Part shown: positions 31,369-43,289 of the stretch, piece by piece
How the letters are laid out: each line of letters starts with the position of its first letter
How positions within the stretch are numbered: position 1 is the stretch's first letter
Source: Nematostella vectensis
Lineage: Eukaryota > Cnidaria > Anthozoa > Actiniaria > Edwardsiidae
Assembly: GCF_932526225.1 (NCBI RefSeq)
Contig: NC_064043.1
Coordinates: 9,963,821-10,027,820 of the forward strand
Direction: 5' to 3'
DNA length: 64,000 nucleotides
Made by a program: the position numbers and the translations under genes
The notes under the pieces: model-generated
The model's input: only the letters and a program-made list of their open reading frames with translations
Databases searched by the model: none
What the model was told of the DNA's origin: nothing

Positions 31369-34300
31369 TTACTCATTACCAATACCCGTCAGTTCGCGGC
31401 TTACACACCACAGCCTTTCCTGAATATCCTCATTGTAGCTGTAAGCAGACGACGATTGTACCTCACAGTTCGCCAAATATTTGCCTCCGACTCCCTCTAA
31501 ATCTGGTGACAGACAAGCATAAAGACTTGTAGCTGCCCCTTGTTCTGGAGTCTGAGGATAAAAGAATGAAAACGACATTAGTATCTGTTTAGGGTGTCAA
31601 GTTGACACTAAGGGCCCCAGTATTCAAGCCTCAGTTGCTTAAGCAAATCAAGGTGAAACTTGAAATAATGCATGAAATTATTTAACTAGAAAATTCTAAA
31701 ATATAGGCCTAAAACAAAGGACCTAAATTCAATTAATCATTTATAATTACAAGCCAATAATATGAAAGGGCAGGGTTGGATGTAAGGGGTTTGGGTTAAA
31801 CAAAAAGGTTACTCTTCAACTGAATAGTCCAAGGCTTTGGCACATTTTTCTCTGTGTCCAGTCTGGATATATTGAAATTTAACACTGGAGAATAGGCCAT
31901 TCCAGCTATAAGTTTGCACCCGCATAACCATAGAAACCTACCTCAACTACCAGAATGCAGCGCGCGCTTTTTTAAGCTCACATCAAACGAGAACGGGCTG
32001 CATGCTGGTAGTTGAGGTAGGTTGCCATGGTGAGTGTGCGTGCATGCTTATAGCTGGAATGGCCTATTACCCCAATCTTTAAGATTTGAACCATTGTATG
32101 GATTTTCATCTTCTCTATTTATACTGTGTTTACAAGCAGTTTTCAATTATGCAAGAGTGGCCCATACCAGAAAGAAAAGTCCCATGGGTGCACGAGCAAT
32201 CCAAGGGAGGTGTCGAAACAGCTCGGTGTTGACAACGCCTGGATGAAGTGCATTGGCAGTCACATGAGTACTGTCTATGGACAGTCGTCTTTGTAGAGCA
32301 TAGGTGAACAGGACATTGGCAACTTTAGCTTGGGCATAAGCGCCAAATCTGGAGTACGATTTTCTAGAAGATAGGATAAAGATACCTTATTAAATTTATT
32401 TTGCTTTCTTTTCATTTCCTTTCGTGGCTGAGAATTTTGTGGATTTTGAGTGCAGTTGAAACTTGGTCAATTCTGCAAATAGGGCAGACATATGAAGTTG
32501 CACTCAAGAATCCATAACCTGCAGTGGTTCATCGGTAGAGGATAAACAGCTGAATCATTGTATCTGAAAGCCATGTGAATGTTCATAAGAACATAAACAA
32601 GAATTCTACAGATTTTGAAACCAGATTTAGATTTTATCCATATTTTCAATTAACTTGAAACCCATGAAGCACTGCAGGTTAGGATACACATATGCTCTGA
32701 GTGCAGCCTTATTTAAAATAGGTGTATATGCATGCCATACATGACACCCATTCTATACTTACTTGCTCTGTAGGTCTTCAAAGTTTATGGAGCCAGAGCT
32801 ATGTGCTGTTGAAGATACAGTGACAATTCTGGAGTGACAGTCTTTTGTCCCAGATCTAGGCAATATGAAATGGAGTAACTGATAGAGTGCTTGAAGAGTC
32901 ACTTGACTCTATATGGACGCTCTCATTGACTGTTAATTGAAATCTTAGGTTCATGTGCAGCATCTATTTTTATGTCAGCTTTTATTAGGAGACAACTTTA
33001 ACATTATCTTTTAAAATTTCATTCTTAAAAAAACATCTTAGGTAGATGGTTATATACAGTCACTTACTTTTTTAGAGTATCTAGTAGAAGCATGGTCAAA
33101 AGAAAGTGCCCAAAATGGCAGATACCGATCTGCTGTTCAAATCCATCTTTAGTGAGAGCATATGGAGTAAGCATGACTCCAGCATTGTTAACAAGAACAT
33201 TTAGCTGATTCTCTGATTGGTGGAAACTCTTTACAAATGCTCTGACTGAAGACAAGTCACTTAGATCCAAATGGATGTATCGCACTAAAAGATAATGGAA
33301 TAAATTACTTTGATTGAAGTAAATATCACACTAAAATTAAGAGATAAAGGAGTTATTTAACAAATTATATCTTGTCAACCATGTGGGAGCAGGTCAGGGA
33401 TGGCAAATATTCTTCCTTGTCACCTAGATTTTTCAAGCATTGCAGATGGTAATTGCCTTAAGCAGAGTAAGGGGGGTCAGGGGTAATCAGGACAAGAAAA
33501 GCTTGTTGTGAGAATGGGTGGTTACCTTGAGCATATGACAGAATAGGCATAGGTGTAGCAAACTTTAAATTATTGGGGGGGCATGGTACAGAAACATTAA
33601 GAAAACAATGGGGGCTTAGCCACGCCTTACTACGCCCCTCGTTTTCTTAATCATTTTTGTAAATATTTGGGGGGGGGGCAAGAAAAGCTTATCTTAAGGG
33701 GAGATTAAATTGAGCATCTGTCTATGTAAGGGGTATAGGTGGGGCATCAAGGGGTTCAATACAAGGAAGGCTTGTTCTAAGGGGGTTTGGTACCTCTTGC
33801 ATCTGGCTGTTCATCTTTAAGGTGTTGGATGGCACTCTCTGCTGCCTTTTCTGATCTACAGCCTGCATCCAACAAATATAAAGAATGTTAAAGGAATCCC
33901 CCTTTTCAATCTACAGCCTGTATCAAACAGATAAAGAGAATGTTTTTAAAAAAAAAAACCCTTTTCAATCTTCCGTCTGTATCCAACAAAGACATAGAGT
34001 GCATTAAAGGAATCATTTTCCCAGATGATAACAATAACTTCTTTTGACAGGGCTGTAACAGTCATTGAAAAACTGGCTGGAAGGGCACCATAAAAGAGAT
34101 ATCAAGAAAACTGGGGGGGGGGGGGGGCATAGCCTGGGGGAACTGGTACCTATTGGCATTAAGGCACAGATTAAAAAAAAAAATTATAAAGTAAAAAGGA
34201 TCAATCATATATGAAAGACACAACATATATCAGTTTTACTGTAATTCTCGAAAAAATTTTTAGCTTGATTCCTCAAGGTATCAGCTTCAGTTTTTTTCAC

Positions 34301-35192
34301 ATTTTCACTAAAAGGGGTCTTGTAGCCTGCTGTAAGGTTGGGATGGTGGTTTATTCTGCTTATTGCAGAACACTTGATTAGTATTTGATAATTTACCTCC
34401 ATAGCTGTCAACTCGCCTGCTTTAGGCGGGTGTCGCAAGATTTTGGACCTCATCACAAGCCTAATTTTTGTGAGAATGTTCATACATTCTCTGTATTTAC
34501 CTGCATTGGCTCTCTTGGGTTTCTTTTATATATTTACTGTATTTCACTTGATTTCACAAGATTTCTGTCCATATTGGGTTAAAAGCTATGTGCTGCTGTC
34601 TTTGATGTGAACACTCACCCATGATCACAGTCATCCCTGATCTGATTAGACCTCTAGCTGTCTCATAACCAATGCCACAATTACCACCAGTCACTATGGC
34701 AACCTTGCCAGCGGCTCTTGGGAACTCTGTAAGGGAAAATTGCAACAAACCAAAAAATAATCAAATCTTGATCAATGCTAATTACTTAGCATGTAAAGCA
34801 AGCGTTTCTGTAGACTATCGGAGCAGATAATGACCGAAGATAAGATTTATCGGAAAACTCCCAATTTTTGAGAAAATCTCCACCCCCCCCCCCAAAAAAA
34901 AAAAAAAAAGCAAGAAAACGCATATAAAAAACACATTTCCTTGCAACGTTTGGATCTGAGCCTTGAAATAAGTATAATAAAGATTAGAAAGAAATTGATA
35001 TTTAGTACTAGGTGCTTCCGCCATTTTTCTTCAGTCAAACGAAAGAGAAAGATTACCATAGAATACTAGCAAGTCCAGTAAAAACCTGCTTGAATAAACC
35101 TGATAAATGGTACCTTTGATCACATTTCGTCTAGAGAACAGCTGATAGAAAAAGTTTTTGGCGCCCTCATAGCTGACTGATATCGCCGCCAT
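31369..35192 (-). CDS. DHRSX: DHRSX-type short-chain dehydrogenase, seven exons
   Basis: Exons 35192-35057, 34726-34619, 33862-33794, 33284-33068, 32855-32763, 32363-32168 and 31551-31369 sum to 1,002 bp in phase (333 residues; human 330). An N-terminal hydrophobic/amphipathic stretch precedes the Rossmann motif TGGNCGIG (58-65). NNAG is at 137-140, the catalytic Ser region TVSS at 189-192, and YAQAK gives Tyr217 and Lys221. The C-terminal ACLSPDLEGVGGKYL and LW...RELTG are diagnostic of DHRSX rather than RDH11-14. Human DHRSX oxidises polyprenol and reduces dolichal in dolichol synthesis for N-glycosylation; the same role here is inference. The gene is head to head with the SLC15A4-like gene. 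A family-unusual CHFGHF replaces the common NYLGHF. It looks intact. Confidence 0.9.
31891..32068. mobile_element. Hairpin MITE with AATAGGCCATTCCAGCTATA ends
   Basis: A 178 bp element in DHRSX intron 6, with 22 bp perfect inverted ends (31891-31912 and 32047-32068). Further inner pairing includes cctacctcaactaccag with ctggtagttgaggtagg. Non-coding. Confidence 0.8.
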
Positions 35193-35451
35193 TTTTGAGT
35201 TCCTGTTACCGGGAGTAAACTGAGAACGCTTTTACTGTGGTCTTCCTGTGGTGATTCACACAGGATGACCGTTGATTGATGCAGGTTTTTTCTAGACTCG
35301 TACCCGGGGACAGATGCATCGCGCGGCGTCTGGGTACGAGGTACGAGACTGGGTTTTTCCTTTTCAGGTTTTTCCTGTGTTGCGTTTGTTGTTAAGCATG
35401 GACTATTGACATAATCCTTGTCTTTTCTCTAAAGAATCTTGATCAAGAAAT
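35193..35451. promoter_or_regulatory. Bidirectional promoter DHRSX / SLC15A4-like
   Basis: 259 bp between the two start codons. It contains a short inverted-repeat element (about 35293-35346, core acccagacgccgcgcgatgc on the minus strand) that recurs at about 43142-43166. No TATA box is obvious. Confidence 0.5.
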
Positions 35452-38400
35452 ATGCCATTGATCGTGCGAGCAGAAGGGAGTTTTGGTGGATCGTATACAT
35501 CTTCACCACACGAAATAACAACACCATCAACCGAGCAAGAACCCACAGAAACGACACCACTCAAAGAGCGCCATCTAAACCACACAAAACTCCCTAGAAA
35601 ACTTAGAATGCGACGATTACCAATCGCTTGCCTTATCCTAGCAGAGGTTTGCGAAAGATTTGCTTACTATGGTATAACAATCAACTTTGTTTTATTCTTG
35701 GATAATTTTGGTTGGTCCATGTTTGCAGCTGCGGGAGGAGTTCTTGTTTATACATCAGTCGCCTGGTTCATGTGTGCTTTGGGAGGACTTCTTGCGGATG
35801 GACGATTTGGAAGACATTCTACAATAATTAGCGGTTTATTAGTTTATTACATCGGCAGTGTATTGCTCGTTTTACTGGCTGTCTGGCTGGACTACAGACA
35901 CAAGGAGCCGAGTGATCAAGACAGTATACCGATTCTTCCTTGGTTAGTTCTGATAATGCTTTCAGTTGCTGCCGGTGAGGGTGCTGTTAAATCGAACCTA
36001 TCAGCATTTAGTGCTGAACAGTTTCAAGGAGAAAGCCCTAGTGGTTCTTGGAAAGGAATTTTTACTTGTCTTTATTGGTTTTCTAATGTGATTGCATTGT
36101 TTGGGCTAGCAGCAGTGACTTACATTCAGCAAACAGACCTATCCTGGACTTATGGGTACACATTGGGATTTGGGATACCTTTGGTGTCACTTACTATCAC
36201 TGCTGCAGCCTTTCTGTGTAGCTCAAAACATTTTGTAATAAATCGTCCTCGTGGGACAGGGCTGCGGAATGTGCGGATGATCATTAAACAAGCTTGGAGT
36301 AAAAGAAATGATACAGTTGAAACAAGGTATGCCTATTGTTGGTCAAGCAGTGGAGGTATTGTGGAATCAGGTAAATGAATCCACACAGCGTTAAAGTTTG
36401 ATATTGTGGATTTATTTACTTGATGTATGTACTGCAGAGTTGTCCATAAGTAAGGGTTGCCAGCTAAATTTTGCAGAAGAAGAACTCTCTTGGTCATGAA
36501 AGCTGTACCATATTTTATAAGGCCGGGAACTTAGAAGTCAATTTTGTAGCCTGTGCTGTTCCAAGATGACAGTCTGACTTTTTACTTAGAACATATATTT
36601 ATTGGCAGTAAATATATTACTTTGGGCTAGAAATAGCAACATATCATAAACAGAATATAAGTATCAGGACCAAATGGTTCCTATCAATTCAAACTGTTTT
36701 TGCCAATCATCATATGTACCTCTTCTCTTGACAAGGCCACAACCCCCATCTAGCTTTAGTTCCTCATGCACTTACAAGGAGCTAACTATCAAAACAGCAG
36801 AAGGGAAACTACCCTGTTCCACAGAGGTGTAAAACATTACCTTTTAAATACTTAAGTTTGAGCCATAAATAAGGCTAGCATACGTTAATGGAAGTGGGGC
36901 CAATGAGATCCTTTTTCTATTTATGTTTGCCCTTTTTTTTAAGTTTTACAAAAATTTAGAATTCCCAGAATCCCAAATCCCCACAATCCTCTGTCTCTAG
37001 GGACACAATGACAACTTGTTTATGAGTATCTCATCTGTTCTCTGCCAGGGAATTCACATCATTACATAAATCCAAATCCAAGATGACATGGCTCGACAGA
37101 GCCAGTGTGCAATATGGTGGGACATTTCTAAACTCTGAAGTCTGTGAGGTCAAGTCCTTAGGAAAAGCATTTGCCTTTTCCCTCTGTCTTATACCATATT
37201 GGATGATCTACTCCCAGGTAGAGTAAAGAACCTGACAGAATTGAGCAGATATGGTAATATAAAAATGACTGTATAATACAAATGCAGCATTATTATTGGT
37301 TAATATGTTAAATGACAGATAACAAAAACAAAACAAAAAAACTGCCTAAAAAGAATTTCCTGTTGTGATTGGGATACATAAAACAATTATCCTGCCCTTT
37401 GAGTCTAGATGTTCCCAGTTGGATAAATACTCACAAAAAATTATTTTAAATAAATTGACAAAAAATTAATACAGTACCCACTGACCACAGAGGTATCACC
37501 TCTGTGCACTGACTAAGCAAACAGTAGTTCAAATGTGACTCATTCTCTTCAAATGACAGGTAGTTGGGGTAAATCTGTATGGGTGTGCCATATGCGGCCC
37601 ATGAAAAACACAAGTCATAGCTCATTTTAGTGCCAACTAGGTTCATGTCTTTGGCATTAATGTTTGTCTTGCCAGCTGTATACAACGTATATCTTGCAAG
37701 GACTTCACCTACATGCAGACTTTGGCATACTGGTCGTTCCTGCTGCATGGATGAGCTTGCTGGAAATTGCCGTTGTTCTCGTCATGCTCCCCCTGATGGA
37801 GAAGATTCTTTATCCAGTGTGCATTCAATGCAATTTCAGCTTGCCACTTCTATGGAGGGTGACTTTTGGAATGCTACTTGCTGTAGCATCGGTGGCAATG
37901 GGTATGTTTTATATGTTTGATCTGAATGGGTGTGACAAGAAGGGAGGTCTGGGTTGCCTTTAATATCTATTTATTTAACTTATTTTTACTCTTTTTTACA
38001 TTCACTATTTTTTTCTGAATCAGCCCCTCTACTCCATCATCATGATACATTTTTTACTTCTTAAGCCCCTTCTACCGAAATATGTAGGCTACTTTGAAAT
38101 AGGCTGCACTGGCAATGTTTCTTTGTAATATAAATTTAACCTTTAAACAAAGTTAGCAAGTTGTTATTAAAGGTATCCTATTGTTCAATAATATACAACT
38201 TTGATCTGTAGGGAAGGGGGAAAAGTTCATTTATTATCCCTAGGAGGGGGGGGGGGGGTGGGGTAAGGATTTTGATGAAAATAAGGGCTAAAATTAACTG
38301 CCTCCCCCCCTCACACATCTCTTTCATGATAATAAATGAACTAACAATAGGACATTTAGTTAATATTAATATATACATCAGGTGAATAGAACCACTGTTC

Positions 38401-39583
38401 AAATACTTATTGAGGCCACTGAATCAGCACCAGGGAAATGAATAGAAGTAACTGAAATTATGTTAGAACTGCCTATGTTATACTAATTTTGAGATTTATG
38501 TTTCCACTATTTTCCTGATTAGCTGGCTATTTGGAGATGGAGAAAGCTGATTACTTCACAGAGAATGGCTTCACCAACCAGACAACAAGCTGCAAAGTGT
38601 ATCATGTGGTCAAAGGGTTCAATATACTCTGGCAGATGCCCCAGTATGCCTTGCTCGGCATGAGCGAAGTCTTTGCCAGTATGACAGGTATACTCTTAAA
38701 TGTGCAGACTTCCAAAAGTTCTGAAATATTTTTCAATCAAACACTGTTTTTCATACCACAGCAACCATTTCCGAGTCCAACCAAATAAGCTCATTATTGA
38801 CCAGATACTAATCAAAATTGACAATGTGACTTAAACATTTTGCAGCAGCTTTGAACGTTACCATATTTTAAGTTTAAATGCTTTTTTGGGAACCTCCGTC
38901 AAGCATCCAACCTCTTCACTGTATCTTGTTAGAATTTCAACTGGGAATGAGTCAACTCTCACCTTACAAATGCTCAGCCATTATAAACACCTTATATGGA
39001 CGTAAAAAATAATCCAAGTGGAATTAGAATACAATGACTAAAAGTAACTTGGATGAAAATCCCAGGAGGTGGTTAGGGGTGGGGGGCTCTTCGAAAATGA
39101 AGTAAAAGGGGTAGGGGTATCAATGTTTTCATGAATCTAAATGATTGTACTTAAAGTCTTTTATGAACAAGATCATTTAGTATCCTCTTGATTACAGGTC
39201 TTGAGATTGTCTACTCTCTCTGCCCAAGCACCCCTCAGAGTGTCACCTCTGCCATCTACAACATCATGATTTGCATTGGAAGCATTCTCAGTTTCGTTAC
39301 CATGGCAATCGTAGTACCTTTCCATTGGTACCCATCCCATGTGGAAAGTGATATGGTCTACCTTAACAAACGCCAGGTTGCTAGGTACTACTGGTTGCTA
39401 GGGGGTATAGGGCTGCTAAGTGTTGCTATATTGCTTGCTGTTGGGTACTCTTGTGATATTGGGATTAGGAAGGTTCATCATCATCATCATATGTTCCAGA
39501 ATGAAGAAGATGGAAGTTCTGGGGTTCATATTCAGTCATATGAGGGAGAAATGAGTCCTGGTGATAATTTTGAGACTCTTTAA
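35452..39583 (+). CDS. SLC15A4: SLC15A4-like proton-coupled peptide/histidine transporter, five exons
   Basis: Exons 35452-36326, 37049-37217, 37676-37901, 38523-38687 and 39198-39583 sum to 1,821 bp in phase (606 residues; human SLC15A4 577). After a 55-residue hydrophilic N-terminus comes the POT-family proton-coupling motif ExxERFxYYG, with E65, E68, R69 and F70. About 12 hydrophobic segments follow, ending in AILLAVGYSCDIGI. Exon 2 has the PHT-type segment ALxPYW-like (LCLIPYWMIYSQ). The closest family is PHT1/SLC15A4 (or SLC15A3), endolysosomal carriers of histidine and di/tripeptides that in mammals also scaffold innate-immune signalling; that second role should not be assumed here. A run of five His occurs in the cytosolic tail. 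It looks intact. It shares a promoter with DHRSX. Confidence 0.9.
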
Positions 39584-39714
39584 ACCAAACATGCTTTATC
39601 CAGCCATTTAAAAATAATCATTTATTAATTTTAATAACGTATTTTGTATGCCCCCCCCCCCCCCCCCCCCGCCTTACATGCAGTGTAGTGTACACAGTAG
39701 TATATTATAGTAAG

Positions 39715-40035
39715 CAGGCCCGTACCCAGGATTTTTCTTGGGGGGTGCAAAATCTGAAAAAGTGGACCTAATTTTTCTGGGGTGGAGGGAGTTTTCTGAT
39801 AATAATCTGACCACCCCTGATACTGCCTTTGCAGTATCTTCACGGGGCGTGTTGTTGGATTTGGCAACAAATACAAGTCTGACTTATAGATCAATGACAT
39901 ACCAGAGTAATCTAGCTTATGCTTTATAGTTTTGTCTACAAATAGCACATCTATTGAGAACCCAAAGTGGACTTTTGGCTGTTGTGGGGGGGGGGGGGGG
40001 GGTGTTTGCACCCCATGCACCTGGGTACGGGCCTG
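39715..40035. mobile_element. TIR element of the CAGGCCCGTA family (copy 3), with 5 bp target duplication
   Basis: 321 bp. Ends CAGGCCCGTACCCAGG and CCTGGGTACGGGCCTG are perfect inverses. Flanking GTAAG (39710-39714 and 40036-40040) is the target duplication. A long G-run is at about 39986-40001. This is the best-preserved member of the family in the window. Confidence 0.8.
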
Positions 40036-40040
40036 GTAAG

Positions 40041-41690
40041 TCAGGTACTGGGTTTCTTGTGCTCTTGGACTAAGCTGTTGAAAGCTTTTTTCAAAATATT
40101 TTTTCACTTCTATCTTTCATGTAATTATTTGTATCTGTCGCAATAAGTGGTGAGGCCGTGCCCCCAGCCCCTCCCTCTTCATGTTGCCTGATCTTTTTTT
40201 TTATTGCCGTCAGTGGAAAGGTCCTTCTTCTGGGTTAGCCCAGGATCAAATAAAAAAGATGAGACTACACCAAAAGTTTTGCATCATTTTAAGTCACATT
40301 TCAACCCCCCTACCCACAATCAAAACAACCTTTACATCCTAACTTCCTACACAAATCAAACTAAAAACCATTACTCTGAGACATTTCTGGTATGAAATTG
40401 GTGATAAAAGTGCCTATAAGTTACCTGTAGCTTACATTGATGACATCTTCACATTAAACTACGAAACCTCACAAAAAATAGCTACAAAACAAATAAACTG
40501 CACTAATTTTAAGACAAAACTGTCTAACTGCAAATCATTATGCCCCCTCTCAGAGGGTAGGATGTTGCATTTTGATTCACAATGATAATGTCCTCAGAGT
40601 CTAATATATTCTACTGGTATAACAGGATATAAGGGATGCCATGGCTGTCAGGTTAGCGTATATTTTAATCCTGAATAACATTTTGACGTTTTGGGATGTG
40701 CCTCTTCTCAAAGAACCAGGTACTATAAAATCATGCATCAGGGGTGAATCCATGGGAATTCTGGTGCATGAGTAGGGAGAACAATGTATGGATGGCTGCT
40801 CCTGGTTGCCGGTGACCAAAAGAACACACTTTAAAGGGAGAGGTGCCCGTGGATAGCTATCATTCCTTAGAACTGGAGTCCTTCTTCATCATTTGGCTTG
40901 ACAGTCTTTCTGTGTTGGTCGATTCAGAAGCAATGACCTTCATGCATTAATTTTTTTTGGTGGCACACTAATGCTGCTATTTTTTTATTTTATTTGATTT
41001 TTGCGTGCCAGAAATTTTTTTTGCTTTGCCCCCCCCCCCCCCCCCTATCACTTTTCTAATATTGGGGTTACGTCAAGCCTTGTGTCACTCAAGATCGAAT
41101 GTAAAATCTTATTTTTGCGTGACATTATTATAGAAAACATAATAACGATATTTGTACATGGTGCACGCTGATGAATCTTTGTTTTACCACAGATCTTAAT
41201 AAATGTGTATCTGGGAGACTAAAATGTAACAAACAAACAAAACACGTGCAACACAAAGGGCGGTTACAATTGGCCGTGCGCTCCGGATTTATAAATATTA
41301 AAAATCTTTTGAAAAATGTCGTTTTTACCTTTGCTTTTCCAAAGCTGGATTGTGAGTACTTCGCGCTGAAGGGGTTTCCAAGTGGGTGTGTGGGTGATTT
41401 CACACAAGGAAGCTAAATTAACTTCAAAGTATGTTTTAAAAACGGACTATTCGAGGAAAGAAAAAGCAAATATTCTAGATCGGCTGTTACGCTCAAGAAG
41501 CTTAACGGTAACCGCCATATTGGAACCTAATTATTATGCAAAAAGGGAGCGGAGCGTTCCCTTTTATAGCGCGTCTTCGTGTTTAAGAGACGCTGGAAAG
41601 CTTACAACCTTCTTATCACAGACAGACGGAAAGACAATCGCTTGTTGTTGTTGTGATTTTAGTCTATGCAAGTATTTTACCCGATTACAA
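40041..41690. other. Non-coding stretch downstream of the transporter
   Basis: No gene recognised. Poly-C tracts at 39651-39670 and 41030-41045 and a T-rich patch near 40950-41020. Part may be transcribed as transporter 3' UTR. Confidence 0.4.
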
Positions 41691-41697
41691 CTGCCAA

Positions 41698-41992
41698 GAC
41701 TTGGCTTTTATTTAAAAGAAGACAAGACGACGGTGTTGCCTTTGTAAGTCGCGGCTGGACCACCCACAAAACCGGTTTTGGTTACCTGTCATGCGAGTTT
41801 TGGCTAGGTCTGGACAAATCTATGACAAATCAAGCGATTGACAAATCAGGGGCCAATGACACTCCGTGAGGAAATGGAGGACTGGGACGGAAATATTCGG
41901 TACGCTGAGTACAGCGGCTTTTGTGTGGATGATGAGCCGAACAACTACTGCGAACAACAACAACTGACAGCAACCGGCTATACTGGTGAGAG
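41698..41992 (+). pseudogene. Fibrinogen-related domain (FReD) fragment, frameshifted
   Basis: The first frame gives WLLFKRRQDDGVAF, then GWTTHKTGFGYLSCEFWLGLDK, the central FReD pattern (RRQDGSVDF...W..YK.GFG.L.GEFWLG). At about 41855-41862 the frame shifts, and the next frame gives TLREEMEDWDGNIRYAEYSGF, the following FReD segment, ending at a donor-like CTG|GTGAGA near 41992. The N-terminal half and the calcium-site/C-terminal half of the domain are absent nearby. Either the gene is a relic or exons lie too far diverged to see; I favour a relic. Confidence 0.6.
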
Positions 41993-42609
41993 AACTCAGT
42001 ATGTGGGGTATCAAAATATAGCTTCCAATTTTGAGCAAAACACCGGAACTTTATGTTTAAAATGTGTAACTAATTTCTATGCAAATAATGGTAGACCAGA
42101 TTGAAAACAACTTCTCTATACCATTTGCAAGATTTGAGGACTAACCGCCTCTTTTTAAAAGGGAAAATATATCCACAATGAATAGTGTACGACAACACAA
42201 TTTTCCTTAAACATTTTGAGCAAGAGCGAAGATCTAAGCTTGAATGCGGTTGTTTAATAGCGTTTGTTTCGCGATCGTAGCGGCCAACAAATGCTCTAGA
42301 GCCTGCAAGTGGTTGTCCATCTGTGGCTGATAGCACACTTTACATACCCTCCTAGGAGATGCCGGGCACTTCTTCTTATCACAACGGTGCAAGCTTGAGC
42401 ACGCCTGACCGACATAATAGTCCCGCCCTCTCTAACTGGGCGTTGCAAGACGGAGCTCCGAAGGGAGAATGGTGATGCAAGGTGCGTCAGATAAGACTGC
42501 ATACTTCGAGGATGGCACGAGCCCTGAACAAAAAGGCATAATTTGGCACATTTGGAAAGGATTTTTGTATTCCTATAAACTATGATGATGTAACTATGAT
42601 GATGGTCCC

Positions 42610-42712
42610 GGCGGGATGAAAGATTTATGATTACAAGATGTGGTGCTTTGAACACCAGTTTTGGAAGATTTATGATTACAAGATGTGGTGCTTCGAACAC
42701 CAGTTTTGGAAG
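42610..42712. repeat. 46-47 bp tandem pair
   Basis: Two copies of a unit with gaagatttatgattacaaga, differing by one or two bases. Confidence 0.75.
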
Positions 42713-42835
42713 CCTGTACCTAAACGCGTCCACTAGACACTAGGGGCACTTTAAATTGTCTAGGGGACGCGTTTGTCTGGAACGAAGCTCATTCCAAAAG
42801 AGGCGCCTACACTCCGCAACTATGAACTTATGGGT

Positions 42836-42912
42836 CAGCAACAGCGAAGCACAGTCAAGAATACGATTAAAAAAAAAAGGATTTATACAAGGCACACCAA
42901 CGCACCACGGTG
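42836..42912 (+). repeat. Copy of the cysteine-rich peptide gene's 3' flank
   Basis: The stretch with gaagcacagtcaagaatacg and caaggcacaccaacgcacca closely matches 47306-47380, just downstream of the peptide stop codon. It may be the surviving 3' end of a lost paralogue. Confidence 0.55.
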
Positions 42913-43289
42913 TTCTAAGCCCGACTGACTGACGGTACCCTTGCTAGCAGAGCATTTCTTCTCTTTGTTTTTAGCACTTTATTTGCCGATTCGCGTTTCC
43001 GGGTTTTCGCGTTGTTAGTCTATATTTATGCCGAGAAGAAGGCCAAAACAACGCGGTAGCCAAAACCGCGAATACAAGTAGTACACCGTTAAAATCCAGT
43101 AAAAAGCCTCTGTTAGCAAAGTAGACTGACGAAGTCTGGTACCCAGACGCCGCGCGATGCATTTTGGAGAGGTTGAACAAGCGCGCACGGTACATGACGG
43201 TCAGGATGCGGTTTCGGGGTCCGCTTCAGGGTTCCTGTGGATGCCCCCGCAACAGCAAATAAGGACTGGGTACGAGTCTGAGACTGACG

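Noticed and set aside
39476-39492. Run of five His codons in the transporter tail, considered as a metal-binding site
   Set aside because: It is a short (cat)n microsatellite in a disordered tail; no supporting context.
39631-40107. 158-residue minus-strand frame
   Set aside because: It runs through a TIR element and homopolymer G/C runs; the polyPro and polyGly tracts come from those runs.
41128-41403. 91-residue minus-strand frame and its plus-strand counterpart
   Set aside because: No conserved motif, no splice or start context, and both strands are open over the same AT-rich DNA.
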